DNA of 64,000 bases from Macquaria australasica (Eukaryota > Chordata > Actinopteri > Centrarchiformes > Percichthyidae): contig SEMN01000310.1 of the NCBI GenBank assembly GCA_005408345.1, forward strand, positions 310,001-374,000, in the 5' to 3' direction. The notes beneath the pieces are model-generated. The model ran no database searches. It was not told the origin of the DNA and worked only from the letters and a program-made list of their open reading frames with translations. A program made the translations under genes and the position numbers. Below, piece after piece: positions 21,933-34,736 of this stretch (within the stretch, counting starts at the first letter, position 1; each line of letters opens with the position of its first letter).

Positions 21933-24900
21933 AATGTCTTCACAAAAGGTTTTTCTTTCCTAAACTTAGTCAAACCTTCACCATAGAGGTGACAGACCAG
22001 GAAATACTCATATAGATGGTTTTGGAACGGTCATACGGCTCACTTTGGAAGACACTGACAAGCAAACTATTTTGTGCTTTAGGTATGAGGACTTGCAGAA
22101 TAAAACTCAGCAAACCTTTGACAAGACAAGGTGCTACAAGGATCAAAAGGGTAACAATCCCTGTACTGGTCTCTCTAACTGCTAGGCATTCCTGCTGCCA
22201 CATCGGCATACTTTCCACAGACCTCCCAGTCGCGCAGATCTACAGCCACCAACTGCTGAGTTTCCGTGTATAACGGAGGTCAGGACAATGCCTCAGAGGT
22301 TACAGGCTTAAACATTTGGGAAATTGGCCTTGCTGCTCCATGCATAATTTACACGCGACCGGTGTGAGGACAGATATAGTTTGGAAGATGAAAAGGTCCA
22401 GCAGCTCTCACATAGCCTGGCTCAAAAAAAAAAATCCATAATCTCAAAGCTAACAGTGGTTGTCAGAGATGGCTTGAGCACCTTGATCTTCATAATACTT
22501 GCCTTTTTTTTAGAATCAGTGGCGACAACGCTCACTCCCTAGAGTGTTCGAGGAAAACCTGGTTTGATATGATAATTCTGCAGCTCGGCTCTCCACTTTG
22601 CCATATGCCCGACCTCTCTGTGGGGAGAGGAATACAGCTGGCTCTTCTCACTATTAATCAGCCTGATGGGGGAGGCGGAGGGTGGTGGCTGTGGTGGTGT
22701 TGGGATGAGGAGGTACTAGCTGCAGCCGGGTGCTGGCCAACATTTCATTACACACACACAACCAACTTCTACATGTGTGAAAACGGCTGGTTCAGCATTC
22801 TCCTGTTCTCCTTCCTCACCTTCTTCCCTCCTCTGTACCTCCTTTGCTCTCCTCTCCTCGTCTCCTTCCCTTCTCCCCTCATCTGCTTTCTTCTTTTATT
22901 TAAAAGCCTCTAACATCCATCTTCCCTCAGCCCAAATACACTCGGCCTCAAGAGCAGCAGTGAGGGCCCAGCAGGGCGAATCTACGGAGTGGACAAAATA
23001 TGAGGATATCAGGAGCAGCTAGTGTCTCCATCAATCAGCCTGCTCAGGTGAATTCAGGTGAAAGCTCTGATCCCTGATTGATTTAACTGTTGAATCCACT
23101 TCAGTCATGAAGGAGAGATGGAGCTGAAGGAGACCAGACAGTCTAAAGAGAGCCGTGTAAACCTTGAGGAAACTGAGATATGGATTGAGCGGAGATGACT
23201 CGCACATAGTATCAGGCAATAAAAACAGAATCAGGAAATATAGATGAAAACATTAACGACAATAAATGTATCAACAATAATAATAAAAAAAATAGTATCA
23301 AATAGCATGAAGTGAACACAAATCAATGAATAAAAGAATGGCAAAACCACCAAGAAAAGTTATTTTCATTTATTTCCAAACTCATTTGAATATGTTTTTG
23401 TTTATGCAGGGGTGGTGTCCAATAAGAGAAGCCATCAAACAAGGATTTACTGATTCCAGGTAGCACAATGTCTGCAATTCTTCTGCACCAGATTTTTGTT
23501 TTTTCCATTTTTGCAGTACTTCAGCACTCCCACAAAATCTCTGGAGATGCCACTTCCATCTATCCATGCTCAACCGCGAAACAGTGGAGCGGTGCACGCA
23601 GTCCAGTGATCACAAGCGAGTGACTTGTGATCACTGTGCTGACTAATTTGAGTTTGGTAGGTTTCAGTATGAGAAGTCACATAAGCCTATGTGTAAGATA
23701 GTACAGCATAAACATATATATAAACATATATATATATATTTGTCATTTATAAAAAATTTATAAATGACAAAAATATATATTTTGTTTTGCTAATAATTGC
23801 TAATAATACGTTCTGAAAATCAAACAAAAGCAATATGATTTTACTATATGGCTTAATCTGCATTATATGAGTGCCAGGTCGCTGAAGACTTGAGGTATGT
23901 AGGAATTTTTGATAAAACATCCTTGCATTTAAGGGTTAACTAGTTAACAAACCACTTATTAAAATATCTTACACAATAAAAATAGCTAATTTAGGCTAAT
24001 TGCCATTTCTCTAGTGTGACTACAAGACTAGCAACAGGGGTCATTTCATGCAATGTCAGCAGAATGAGAGCAACAACAAAACCTCCCATTAATCCAACTG
24101 TTCACACATTATTTCAAGAATTTACCCCACTGCTAGCCTTGTAGCCACATTATTTGAATAACCTAAATTAGCTACTTTTGCTGTGGTACCAGCAGTTTGT
24201 TAACTAGCGAAATGAGATACAAACACTGAATAGTCCCTTTTAAATTAGCTGAATCAAGTGAATTAGAGTTAATGTTGGATTTTATTTAGGTGTAACTGCC
24301 AGTGATTGAGGTTTTGCAGCCATTTTGCAAATGGTTTGACTCAGAAATTTCCGAATTGGTTGCTCATAACCAGGGTCTGAGCGATGATATGGCTTAACTA
24401 TCATGGAATAATGCATGGTGTGAATGCTCTTGTTGCTTTTTTAAGTGCTGTGTAACTTCACAATCTCTACTGCAGATGGTACTGGGAAGTGACTGTGTCT
24501 ACGTCTGCTGATTGCTGAGAACTATCTGTCTTTAATTTTCTGATATCTCTTTACAGGCTGGAACAGACAAGTCCTTTATGTTGGTCCCAGTCAGACCATA
24601 AAAGTGTGTTTTAACTTGTCACCAGCTTGATCATGTATTATAGGCACGTTTAAGCTTGTCTTGCATTACCAGTGTTGTCATTTGTCACAAGCTAGTCATC
24701 TTGTTATTTCTGAATATCTGTACACAGGCGGTACTCCAGAGGCCGCCCATGAATAAGCAGGGTAGCTATAAAGCAGCTGCGCAGCCTCCATATGGATGAA
24801 AGAGAAATGCAGAACAACAAGGAGTAGTGCAGAGTATGATAAGCTCAATTTTAAAATGATTGAAATTTAACAGCAAATTACATTTAAAGTCCCTTGCTGT

Positions 24901-25754
24901 GTTTTCTGTTTTGTTTAATTCAGGTCCCCCACAGCGACATGAGGCTTATGGCTCAGTGCTTTGACCTCAGTCTATAGTTGACAGCATCAAAATGGATTCA
25001 GCCAGCTCCTCTGTTCATATCGCTCAGACAGACTGACAGAGATACAGGACAGAGGGACAGTGCTTTTGGATGTGTTCCACAGGCTTTTAGAAAAAACTCC
25101 CCTGTGTTTTATTATTGGAAAATATTTGCTTTGGGAAGGTGGCTTTTAACGGGAGGACACGGCGTCAGCCTTGGGGTACAGTATGATGACAAACAGATGG
25201 TCTGCTGTGATTTGTGTGTTGGTTGTTGGTGTGGAGATACCATAGCTATAATGGAATATGATAGGAGGAGATGATAGGTGTAGATAGAGGGTGATAGGAA
25301 CAGACAGTGGTGATGTTACTGTATTCTGCGTTATTTGTTCCTTACAAATCTTTTCTCATGTTTTTTATGTTATTACGCTTGACTTTGTACATTTATTTTA
25401 CCAGGGAAGGTTTGAGTACAGGCCTTGAAACGTTATCCTCTCAATCAGCTTTTTATCATGAATGATGGGATCCTGCATGAATACTTTTTTCTGACAAAAT
25501 TAGAACAGTTTTGGTTATTTAGAAATAGGATTCTAAGCTAAGTTTTTAGGGGCTTTAATGCAAATGCTGTTTCCTATAATCGCCCTGCTTCGTATCTGTT
25601 AGCCACCAAGAGTTTCAGATTGCTCAGAAGCACTTCAGTAGTACTTAAGGAAATGTCTTAAGGTGTGTTCACACAGAAAGCAAAGCATGTTTTTGACTCG
25701 CGTTCATGTTTATTCACCCTAAACAACTAATGTACCGACTGCACAGACGTTAGC
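21933..25754. other. No gene seen
   Basis: Apart from the palindrome at 23731, nothing recognised. GC-richer, pyrimidine-rich sequence at 22660-22920 gives low-complexity open frames. Confidence 0.5.
23731..23780. repeat. Near-perfect AT-rich palindrome (hairpin)
   Basis: The left arm ATATTTGTCATTTATAAA and right arm TTTATAAATGACAAAAATAT are complementary over about 20 bp with a tiny loop, inside an (AT)n stretch. It could be a cruciform-prone site or the joined ends of a lost inverted-repeat element. Confidence 0.8.
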
Positions 25755-25925
25755 CGATCCCCGGCTCCTCCTGTCCACATATCGAAGTGTCCTTGGGCAA
25801 GACACTGAACCTGAGTTGCTCCCGATGGAGGCCAGCACCTTGCATGGCAGCTCTGTCGCCATCGATGTGAATGTGTGAATGAGACCAATCTGTAAAAGCG
25901 GGCATTTTTGTCTGTAAAAGCCCAA
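25755..25925 (+). repeat. Common fish dispersed repeat
   Basis: TCCACATATCGAAGTGTCC, TTGGGCAAGACACTGAACC and TGAATGTGTGAATGAGACC appear in the familiar order of a widespread teleost repeat. Its usual tail, AAAGCGCAATGTAAATAAAG, appears apart at about 26226-26246, which suggests an insertion or rearrangement between. Confidence 0.6.
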
Positions 25926-26952
25926 ATTCTAATGCCACTATTCCATCATATACACTGATACTTAATCATAGATATTACTGCAGGAAGTTCCATTACATCA
26001 CATTTTATTTTTAAAATATGATTTGAGGCATCTGACATTAGTTTGCAAAATTGGTCAATGACAACAAAATACAAAATCATTCTAGGACATTTTAAACTGT
26101 AAAATTGCAGTGTGAGGCTGATCGGCATGGCCTACATTTTCCTCATGATACAGGCCTGTTACTTTGACAACATTGCTTGTTTTAGTGTGTGTTTGCAATG
26201 CATTTTAGAAATGGCTCTGCTGTAAAAAGCGCAATGTAAATAAAGATCATTCGTTCATTCATTAAGTCCATAAACGTCTGTGGGGGCGGGACTGACATAG
26301 ACAGACAGGCACGTTTCTCTATCATCATGCTCACAATGTTTTGAAGTGGAGGCTAGTGGTCGTAAAATGTAATGCATAGCGAATCGCAACTTGTTAATTA
26401 AAACAATTTTATTAGAATAAAAAATTAATATAATAAAGTAGCCAGCTGGGCTGATTAGTCGGCAGTTTGACCGGCAGCCGGTGCTTATGGAAAGCAGACT
26501 TTTCTCGCTGTACGGCCAACCAGATGAATGGGATTCATCGAGTTTATTTTACAAGTGGAAATCTAGCGTAAGAGAAGCTCCTCTGACACAAAGTACAATA
26601 ATGTTAGGTAAAAAACATAACATACATAACCTACAGAGCTAATGATGTTAAAAGTCAAAACCATATAAATTCAGCCAACAGAAAAACTCGCTGCTCAAAA
26701 TGAGCCATACAGTGCAGGGAGAGAGTGATGTGTTCACAGACAAACTTCCAAGCGTTTGCTCGGTCCAGCAAGACTAGAGTAAACAACCACGTAACCAGTG
26801 ATGTAATGTGAGGTCCTCGCAACAGGTCCCGACAGTTGAGCAGAATGTTTTGGCTTCCGAACACTGGCTTCTGTATGTTTGTTTGGCAGCTCAGCCTCTG
26901 ACTGACCTCAGTACTCACCAATATCCTCTATCTTTCTGCTTTTTTCCTTCAG

Positions 26953-27051
26953 TCTCGCTCCTTTTCCCTCTCATCACTGTACATTTCAAGGAAGATTCAT
27001 AAAGCACGGAGAATCTCAGATTTTTCGCTAAAGGACCTCGGCCAACTCCAG
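26953..27051 (+). other. Exon-like segment A (99 bp, open in one frame)
   Basis: A long pyrimidine tract ending CCTTCAG precedes it and CAG|GTAAAT follows. The 99 bases are open in phase 0 as 33 codons (ending DFSLKDLGQLQ). I do not recognise the peptide. It could be a non-coding exon or chance. Confidence 0.22.
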
Positions 27052-27220
27052 GTAAATTTCACTCATGCTTGTTTTCATTGACTTTCTATACAATCGCCCA
27101 GCCCTAAAATTTGTATCATGTTCTGACTGAACACCTTTACAAGTAAGTATTACTGTTTATACTGGGCCCTGCTTTGTCTCATTTTGTTGCCTTACTACTT
27201 TGTGTTTGCTCTTGCAACAG

Positions 27221-27333
27221 ATTTTAAGAAGCCACATAAACAGCTCACGTGTATTTGAAGCCGAATCACCTCCATGAATGTCATCTCCTTAATGTGGCAC
27301 GTGGCTGCAAAGGAATCCAAGAGAAGCACATTG
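27221..27333 (+). other. Exon-like segment B (113 bp)
   Basis: Preceded by TTTGCTCTTGCAACAG and followed by TTG|GTAGGT, 169 bp after segment A. Joined in phase 0 to segment A it continues 18 codons (starting ILRSHINSSRVF) to a TGA. Any transcript would be short-coding or non-coding. Confidence 0.22.
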
Positions 27334-30300
27334 GTAGGTGTCCGGACATGGTTAGGATTCATCTCAGGGAATGGGATATGAAATATTAACCTTGTTTTTC
27401 ATCCTAATTGGCTGAAGCTTCTGAGAAGGTGAGAGGTGAGGTTGAGAAAGCACTTTGAACACGACGAGAAAGAAAATAGCAGGCGACATTTCTCATCAGC
27501 TCAGAGGGTGCGCTTACGGTAGGACGCCTTGTCTGTGAATACGAGAGGTCACATTTAATGAAATTTTGTTTTTTCAAGCAGTTCCCACTCTTCATTCATT
27601 AGGCTCCTGCAGATATTTCAGTAACACTTGCCTCCTCTTCCTCCTGTGTCTGGGCATATGCTTACTAACCTACAGAAATGTACTCCAAGAACACATTATT
27701 AATGTAAAGGTACTGTATTGGATAATGAGATTGTGAAAAATTCTGCATGGTCGGCAGCAGGCTGTACTATCAAAGTTCTTGCTTGTTTTTTTCGTTTTTA
27801 CTCTGCTGTTGTGTTTCAGGTTGGTTCAAATTTTGATTCCTTTTAGACTTTCAGGCTTAAATATTTGTTCACGTCAAACAGTTTGAGACCACCACACCTG
27901 TCACTCACCTTTTCTTTCTTTCTGCAAAAACAAGCCCACACATACACAAACTATGAGAGTAAACACAACGCTTACACTTACTTACACTTAGACTTGATTC
28001 ATTAATTTAATTTCCCTTCCTTGTTCTGCATCCAGTTTTAGTTATTGTACAGCTCTCCTTTGTGTTGACTTTAAACATCTTTTGTCGACCTTTAGCTACC
28101 GTTATTTCATTTTGGAGTGTTTTATCAGCCTATTAGGGTTTTCTGTCTAACTGAGGAGTTTGCATTTCTTGACTTCTCTCCTGAAGTTTTTTGTCATTTG
28201 GGAAAAAAAAAACAAGAAAACTAAGCTCTGATTAAAAGGCTCTCTTTAAATATTAAAATGCAGCACCTTTTTGTACAGCAGGAACTCTATTGTCTGACAG
28301 CAAACACCTTGACTTTAAGACACAATATAATTGAAGAAGATGTAAGAACTTAAATGTAAATATGCGCTCAAACCCTTACATTTAATTGAATCCTTCCTCC
28401 TCCTCCAGACAAAAACCTGCGCGACGGCAGCACCATTTATTTATTGTCCTTCATTGTGAATTATTACAGGGGGGGGAGAAGGGAGCCATTAATTAGACAG
28501 GGATGTAAGATGTCTCAATGCCAACCATTTGTCTTGCAAGTGATTACTTAGAGAAAAGCTTTTTCTTTGATATGTGGCTGAAAGCCACAGTATTCTCAGG
28601 GAGTTCTACAGGAATGAAGATACAGGGAAGTCATCATTCAAAAACACACAAACCCAAGACAAAGATTGGTTAGTCACAGTGACCTGTCACCAAGAAAAAC
28701 TCAGTTACAGTGACCACAAACCAAGCACATAATTATGTTGACTTCATGTATTTATTCACATAGTTGAAATATGAACACGTTTGAGTCACATTTCATGTCA
28801 CAGCAAGATAACACAAATAGCCATTTGAAACCTGTTTATGTACAACTGATTGTAAGTCTGAATCTGAGAGATTACAGCAGTCATTCTTATAGTGTCTTTT
28901 ATTAGAATGATCTAAACATTATATGGTGATCAATTATTTTTTACAAATGTTTGCTTAAGATCCACTGGAATCCCTCTTGAAAACCACTTGTCTCACAAAC
29001 TCTTCAAATAAAACAGACGCACTACTAGCCTATGGACTGTATTAAAGCCATTACAATGTGGAAATGCAACATATGACTGAACATAAGATTTATGATAAAG
29101 TAAATAAAATCGTCCTCTTCCAGCGTAACATATAAGCATCAAATTAGAATTATCATATGATGAATTAGTGGCTCCATGCGTTCATGGGAATAAATCTCTT
29201 TCAACTTATTTCTTATAGGTGAGTAAATATATCACCTGTTTTAAATTATTCAAAAGGAACAAATGTATTTTCACACAAGGACAATCAGCTAACAGAAAAT
29301 AATTGAAGAGTTCCTTACTTTTGGCAGTTTGGCATCCACTTACATCTCTAGGCCAGGGTGTAGTATAATTACAAAGACACAAGGTAAAATCAAAAGAACA
29401 ACAACAAAACAGAATGCAACGGAGCAATGAGCAATTATAAACTTAGCCATTTTAAAAAACAATTTTCTAATAAGTTGGATGCTTTAAATATGTTTATGTG
29501 AAAATTCTGTTTTCAGAAATGTTGATTTTCAATGAAACGCTGTTATACCAATGTGCCATCAGCCTGTTCTCTCTCCTCTGCATAACTGGGAGTCCAAAAC
29601 AAAATGCTAAATCCAGAGTGATGTGTGTAGCTAATATGTTTAGGCTGATAATTAGTAATTGAATTAGACATGGAAAACACAAACTTTACTGTTTTGGTTG
29701 CTTTAAGTATAAGCCTTTAACAAGCTACACACACACACACACACACACACACATCATGTGTATCAATCAGCTGTCTATGAGGTAGGATAATATGTGTATA
29801 ATATTAGCATCTATTTTTTTATACACTCCCCCAATTTTTCAACAGTGCAGCAGGACAATGACAGGGCTATAATTCCTACACTGTTAACCCTGTAAGGGTG
29901 TAAACACCTCAAATTAAAGCTGAAAGTCAGCACTTGATTCTGGAAATGATGGTTTTATTTCAAATTTCTAAAGTCTAGCACCAACACACAAAAAAAGAAT
30001 TTTTGTTAAAATACTTACAGATTCTACTGTATATGCTGCCATTGTCATTTGTATTGTGCGTCTGTGTCTCTGTGTGTTCATGTGTAAACCCCTCTGTCTG
30101 CCTGAAATTGGCTTTTCAGCAATGATTAGAACATGGACATGGCTACAGAGCAGGGAAGTTATAATCATGCTAATTCATTCAGAAACATGGGTAAACATTG
30201 GTATTTTTTTCCCATACAAGCACGATGTCTAGTAGACAGTAAGGCTGAGAAACAATGCAGAGTTGTGTGCTAGATATTTAGGATGCTAGCCAGTCAGCCA

Positions 30301-30631
30301 GGTTTCTCCACATAGCAAGTTAAATGTGCTTGATTTTTCTCCAGTAAGAGTTCAAAACTGCTGAGAAAAATAGTCCCTCACTAATAAATTACATTATTAT
30401 TACTGCTCCTTGTGTCCCTCTGTCTGTGTCAAAATGTGTCTGTCTCAGTCTGTCTCTACCTTGGCTCTTTCTTCTCTGTCTGCATCTCTGTCTGTCTCTT
30501 TCTCCCTCTGTTTGCTGTATTGCTATCAGCGCCAAGTCAGAAATGTTCCTGTTATTGATGCACACCAATGCACAGCCTCTGACAGGAGCAGACGGCATGA
30601 AAAGAGAAGCTGCTGAAATAAATACATATGC
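27334..30631. other. No gene seen
   Basis: Only the CA run at 29727 and pyrimidine-rich TCTGTCTC words at 30415-30515 stand out. Confidence 0.5.
29727..29753. repeat. (CA)n microsatellite
   Basis: Uninterrupted CA run of about 13 units. Confidence 0.95.
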
Positions 30632-31031
30632 AGTGTCCAAAATTAACTTTTTGACTCACCAGCCAAGGGGGTCTGGTAGATGAAAAAAAATCCACCAGCC
30701 AAGCATATTTATTACCGACCAAAATAATAAATTGATAAAACTAAATTTGAAGGTTTTGTAAACCTATCGGATGCTTAATCATTTTAATCAACTTAAACAG
30801 TCATCAATCATCAGACTCCTCACTCTCTACTGCAATCACCCTCCTTGTAAATATCGCCACATAATAGCTATTTAATAAAATAAAATAAAATGTAAATGAC
30901 AATGTAAATGACAGCAAAACGCGGTAGAGACTCTCACCATAGTTTTTTATTACATGACTATTTTGGTACAAACATTTACCCGCCAAATCTACCTACATTT
31001 GGCATTTGCCGGGTGTTTATTTCAGGCCCTG
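30632..31031. mobile_element. hAT-type non-autonomous transposon, 400 bp, perfect 8-bp target duplication
   Basis: The left end is CAGTGTCCAAAATTAAC. The right end read on the minus strand is CAGGGCCTGAAATAAAC, a terminal inverted repeat with few mismatches. TACATATG at 30624-30631 is repeated exactly at 31032-31039, the 8-bp duplication typical of hAT elements. The inside has no transposase frame. The CACCAGCCAAG words match a non-autonomous family frequent in fish. Confidence 0.88.
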
Positions 31032-31039
31032 TACATATG

Positions 31040-34000
31040 TAATGAGGGAAAAGTGGCCACCAAATGGCTTGTGAATTTGTGTTTGTCAAAGGCTGGGCTG
31101 GGGTTGCATTGACATATAGATCTTTAATGGAGCCCCTTCTTAAGTCATTTAGAGGGGTCTACACAAGGCATCACACCATCCCACCAGCGCAGTCTCTTTG
31201 GAGAGGTACTAGATTAGTGAGGTGCCCAGTTTTCTTCATTACAGAAAATTGTTTTGTCCAAAGGAGACTTGAAGTCACTCCGACTGTCATCATGGGGAAA
31301 ATTACATGCCATTTCTGCCACGGGCTTTGCAAAGGTAAAAGATACAGAGCTGCCAAGTTGAGCCTTTCAACAGCAATTTCAGTAGTGCAGAAAAAATAAA
31401 GCAACTGCGCTCACACTAAGTTAGTGAATTCTGCCGAGGATTCAGGAGGATTGCAGTGAATTACAGCCCAAATGTCCAGGCATACTGTATGGTTATATTT
31501 TTACCTCAGTAGGTCTTGGTCACAGTGTGGTTGCACCCACGAGGGTAAAAGAAAGCACCATGGAATATGTGTATCTCTCTTTTTATGTCTTTTTTAGTTA
31601 GCTAGCATAGCTTTATGTCAGTCAGTATGCTCAGTATGCTTTAAACACAGTGAATACTGGATCATCAAACAGCATCTGAAAGCCCCTCCTTTCACACCTT
31701 TTGGTCATCTGAAATTGACAACAATTGCTGTTACTTTACGAAACCAACACGCCCACTTCATGCAGCGATTCGTCAGGTGTTTTTTCATTCTTCATACTAC
31801 TGCTTCTGTTATTTTTTGTGTGAGCAACCAAGTGAAACACCATGAGTACTTTCAAGGAGAGACTGTCCAAAAGTCTACGCTTGTATCCCTATTTATTTGA
31901 TTCATTGCGTTATGAGTATAAAGACACAGAGCTCTTCAAGAGAGATAAAGGAAGCAGTGGGATGCAGCCAGGAGGAAGCTATGAAGGCAGATTTTTTGCC
32001 CCACTTTTGATTGTGGCAGTAATGAACCCATTATGATTTGGAGTACCACGGGGAGGCAAAGAAGATCTAGAAAACTAGTGTCACAAAGGTAAGATTTATA
32101 CTGTTTTAACAGTATTTTTTGGTTTTACAAGGATGAAGACTAACTGTACTGAACTATACATAAAATCCAGCCATTTAACTGTCCAGTCTTCTTAACTTCC
32201 CCACCGAAAGAGAATGGCACAGTCACTTACCTAAAGTTTTCTAAGGGACCCATCCGGGACGGTCTTTCATGCAGTGAACGAGAGTCCCAAACGAGGCTAT
32301 TTCATTACAAGCATACTGAACCCTTAAACAGTCCCTGAAGCAGATGTTATTGCCTGATGTCAAATAATGGCACAGTAATTCAAGAGTACTACAGTGTATT
32401 TACAAGTTGTAGTTTACACAACTCCTAACTCAAAGGCGTGATGTTGTTTGATCTCATTTTTACACGTGTAAAACCACAGACGAAGCCATTTGTTCAGTGT
32501 TTACTTGTTGAGAATGTAGGACAGCACTGCTCCCTTTCCAGACATACAGTAAATAAGGTTGGTCAAAGAACTCTCTGTCAGAGCTATTGGACATTGTGTT
32601 GTCTTTGCTGAAAAGTAAGTTACATAAGCTGTTAGAATAGTAAAAAATCTTGGAGCAGAGCTCTTTCTGTTTGAGTTACAGAGAAATGTAATTGAGTAAG
32701 TGAGTGTTATATTTAATCAAGAGCAAAGCACGTATTTGTGCATGCTTGCTGCGCTAACTATTTGAGAGCTTACCACTGATGCAGGTGATGAGTGCAAACA
32801 AACCCTAAGCATTTTTCACATGTTTGTTCCTGGAGTCTATCAGATGTCAACCGCAGAAAAACTATAAAGTTTTGAACAACTGTGATGAACAGCTTTTCAA
32901 TTTTCCCATCGGTTGGGAAGCATGAAACCACGTAGTCTCTATGTAATAGTAAGGAACAAAAGCAGGAAACTACACGAAACAATTTGTTTGTTACCACAGC
33001 TACATTAATAGATCTGTCAACACAGTTGGTCAGCTCAGACTGTGTACCTGAAAAAAGCTCTTTGTACTGTATGCCCCTACACCTGTGCTAACATGATATA
33101 CAGGATATTGTGTAGTTGCTTGTCAGTACATTAATTACAGTAGATTTGTATTAAACAATACCACAGTGGTAGCTTTTTTTTTTTTTTACATTCTTTTTCC
33201 ATTTGCTAATCCATAGAAATAAGACCACTGTACATTTATCTCATATACTGTACTGCTTTACCATTCTGCCCTGTTAGAGCACTGAAGGTATTTCAGGCTT
33301 CACAGTTGAAATTTCCACAAGAGAATCTCTTGACATCTGAGTGAAAAGACATGTTGCTGTACATGTGAGAATGCTACAGTCACGTTTACTACTGAGCTAA
33401 AATCAACTGTGGAAATTGTTGCGGGACAGTTTTCTTCACACAATTTCCTCACAGATTCAATTCATTCTGTGTCATTATGGAGCAGTGGCTATTATTGTCC
33501 CCTTTTGAGCTTTTGTATTCCAGGCAGCTCTCACAATTATTTCTTGAATTTTACACAGCTCAGTCTTACTATTCACGAGCAACTAGTGGAGCTGAGAAAA
33601 CAGAGCTTAACTTTTTTTCCCCAACCCATTTCTCTTGAGAATGAAGCCAAAATGAGCTTTGCACAATCACACTGTGAATATGGCAGTTGCTACTTCTCTA
33701 CATTATCAAATACTTACTCCCAATCACACACTTTTGTTGATGCATGTACTTATTCATGTGGACAGCGATACACACATTGAGCCTTGAAACGGAAGATTTC
33801 CCATTAGCTACGTCTACCACAATAATCATCAGCACATTTCAGTTTGTTTGTTTTTTTCCTGAATTCATTCAGCAGTGGTGCACTGAGACAGCAAGCAAAT
33901 TACCAACTCTGCCAGAGGAAATAGGAAATGAACATAAACGTATAAGCCTAATTTCCCTCTAAAACAAAAATAACTGTAATTGAAATGCAAAAATATATTG

Positions 34001-34259
34001 CTTTTATTATGATGAATTATCCAAAGAAAAAGTGGTTTTAGGATTTGTGCTGCTGTAGAAGTCGGATCAGAACTGAGACAGATGTGGAACTAAAGCTTAC
34101 ATTACCTGCTAAAGAAAAGTGGTCTGCTTGTACATAAGCTGCAAACATTAGTATACCCAGCTAACCAGCTTACTAGCTTACAGTAACGACAAAACTGAGC
34201 GTTAATTCCAAGGCCAACAAGCACACAAGCAAGCAAGACACCTAACCTCTTCCACAATA
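31040..34259. other. No gene seen
   Basis: Open frames of 60-123 codons (31064-31399, 33409-33780) lack domains. Sequence 31050-31400 is repeat-free and balanced in composition. Confidence 0.5.
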
Positions 34260-34736
34260 AAGAAGGCACTAAGGAGTTCGACAAGAGCCATGCCATTTGC
34301 AAAACGTGCCATGCCAAAATCAAATACTAGGGGAACACAACGAATCTGAGAGCACACTTGGCAAGACACCATTCTGATGATGTACAGCTAACGGAGCAGC
34401 AAACGTTAAACGAGCGGATCCCTCGCAACTCACTCAGGAACCGGTTCACAAACATTTTTTTACTGATATAGACAAATGTCAGTTCCTTTGCTCAGATTGC
34501 ACAAAATGTAGTGCTATAATGTTGGATGTTACAGGGACTGTGATAAATACAAAGACAGATCCCACTGTTTTGATTGCATAAAAAAAGTAAACTTTTTTTC
34601 CCCAGATTTTATGCATATGGTGGTGTGTTCTTTATACTATGACAGTTTTCCTAAAATTAGATTTTTAAAAATCTAGCTTGCAGTATCGCAATATATCGCG
34701 ATAGATTGAATCGTAACCCCAATACACAGCCCTAAT
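34260..34736 (+). mobile_element. hAT transposase relic with a broken BED zinc finger
   Basis: From 34274 the plus strand reads EFDKSHAICKTCHAKIKY, a TAG stop (34328-34330), then GNTTNLRAHLARHH and DVQLTEQQTLNERIPRNS. Cys-x2-Cys followed by His-x3-His is the BED finger of ZBED-like hAT transposases. The rest of the transposase is gone. The right end, ACCCCAATACACAGCCCT near 34735, reads on the minus strand as AGGGCTGTGTATTGGGGT, a terminal sequence typical of fish hAT elements, preceded by ATATATCGCGATAG. The left end was not found. Confidence 0.75.

Noticed and set aside
33409..33780. 123-codon open frame, plus strand
   Set aside because: No recognisable domain, no promoter or splice setting, and length is within chance for 64 kb.
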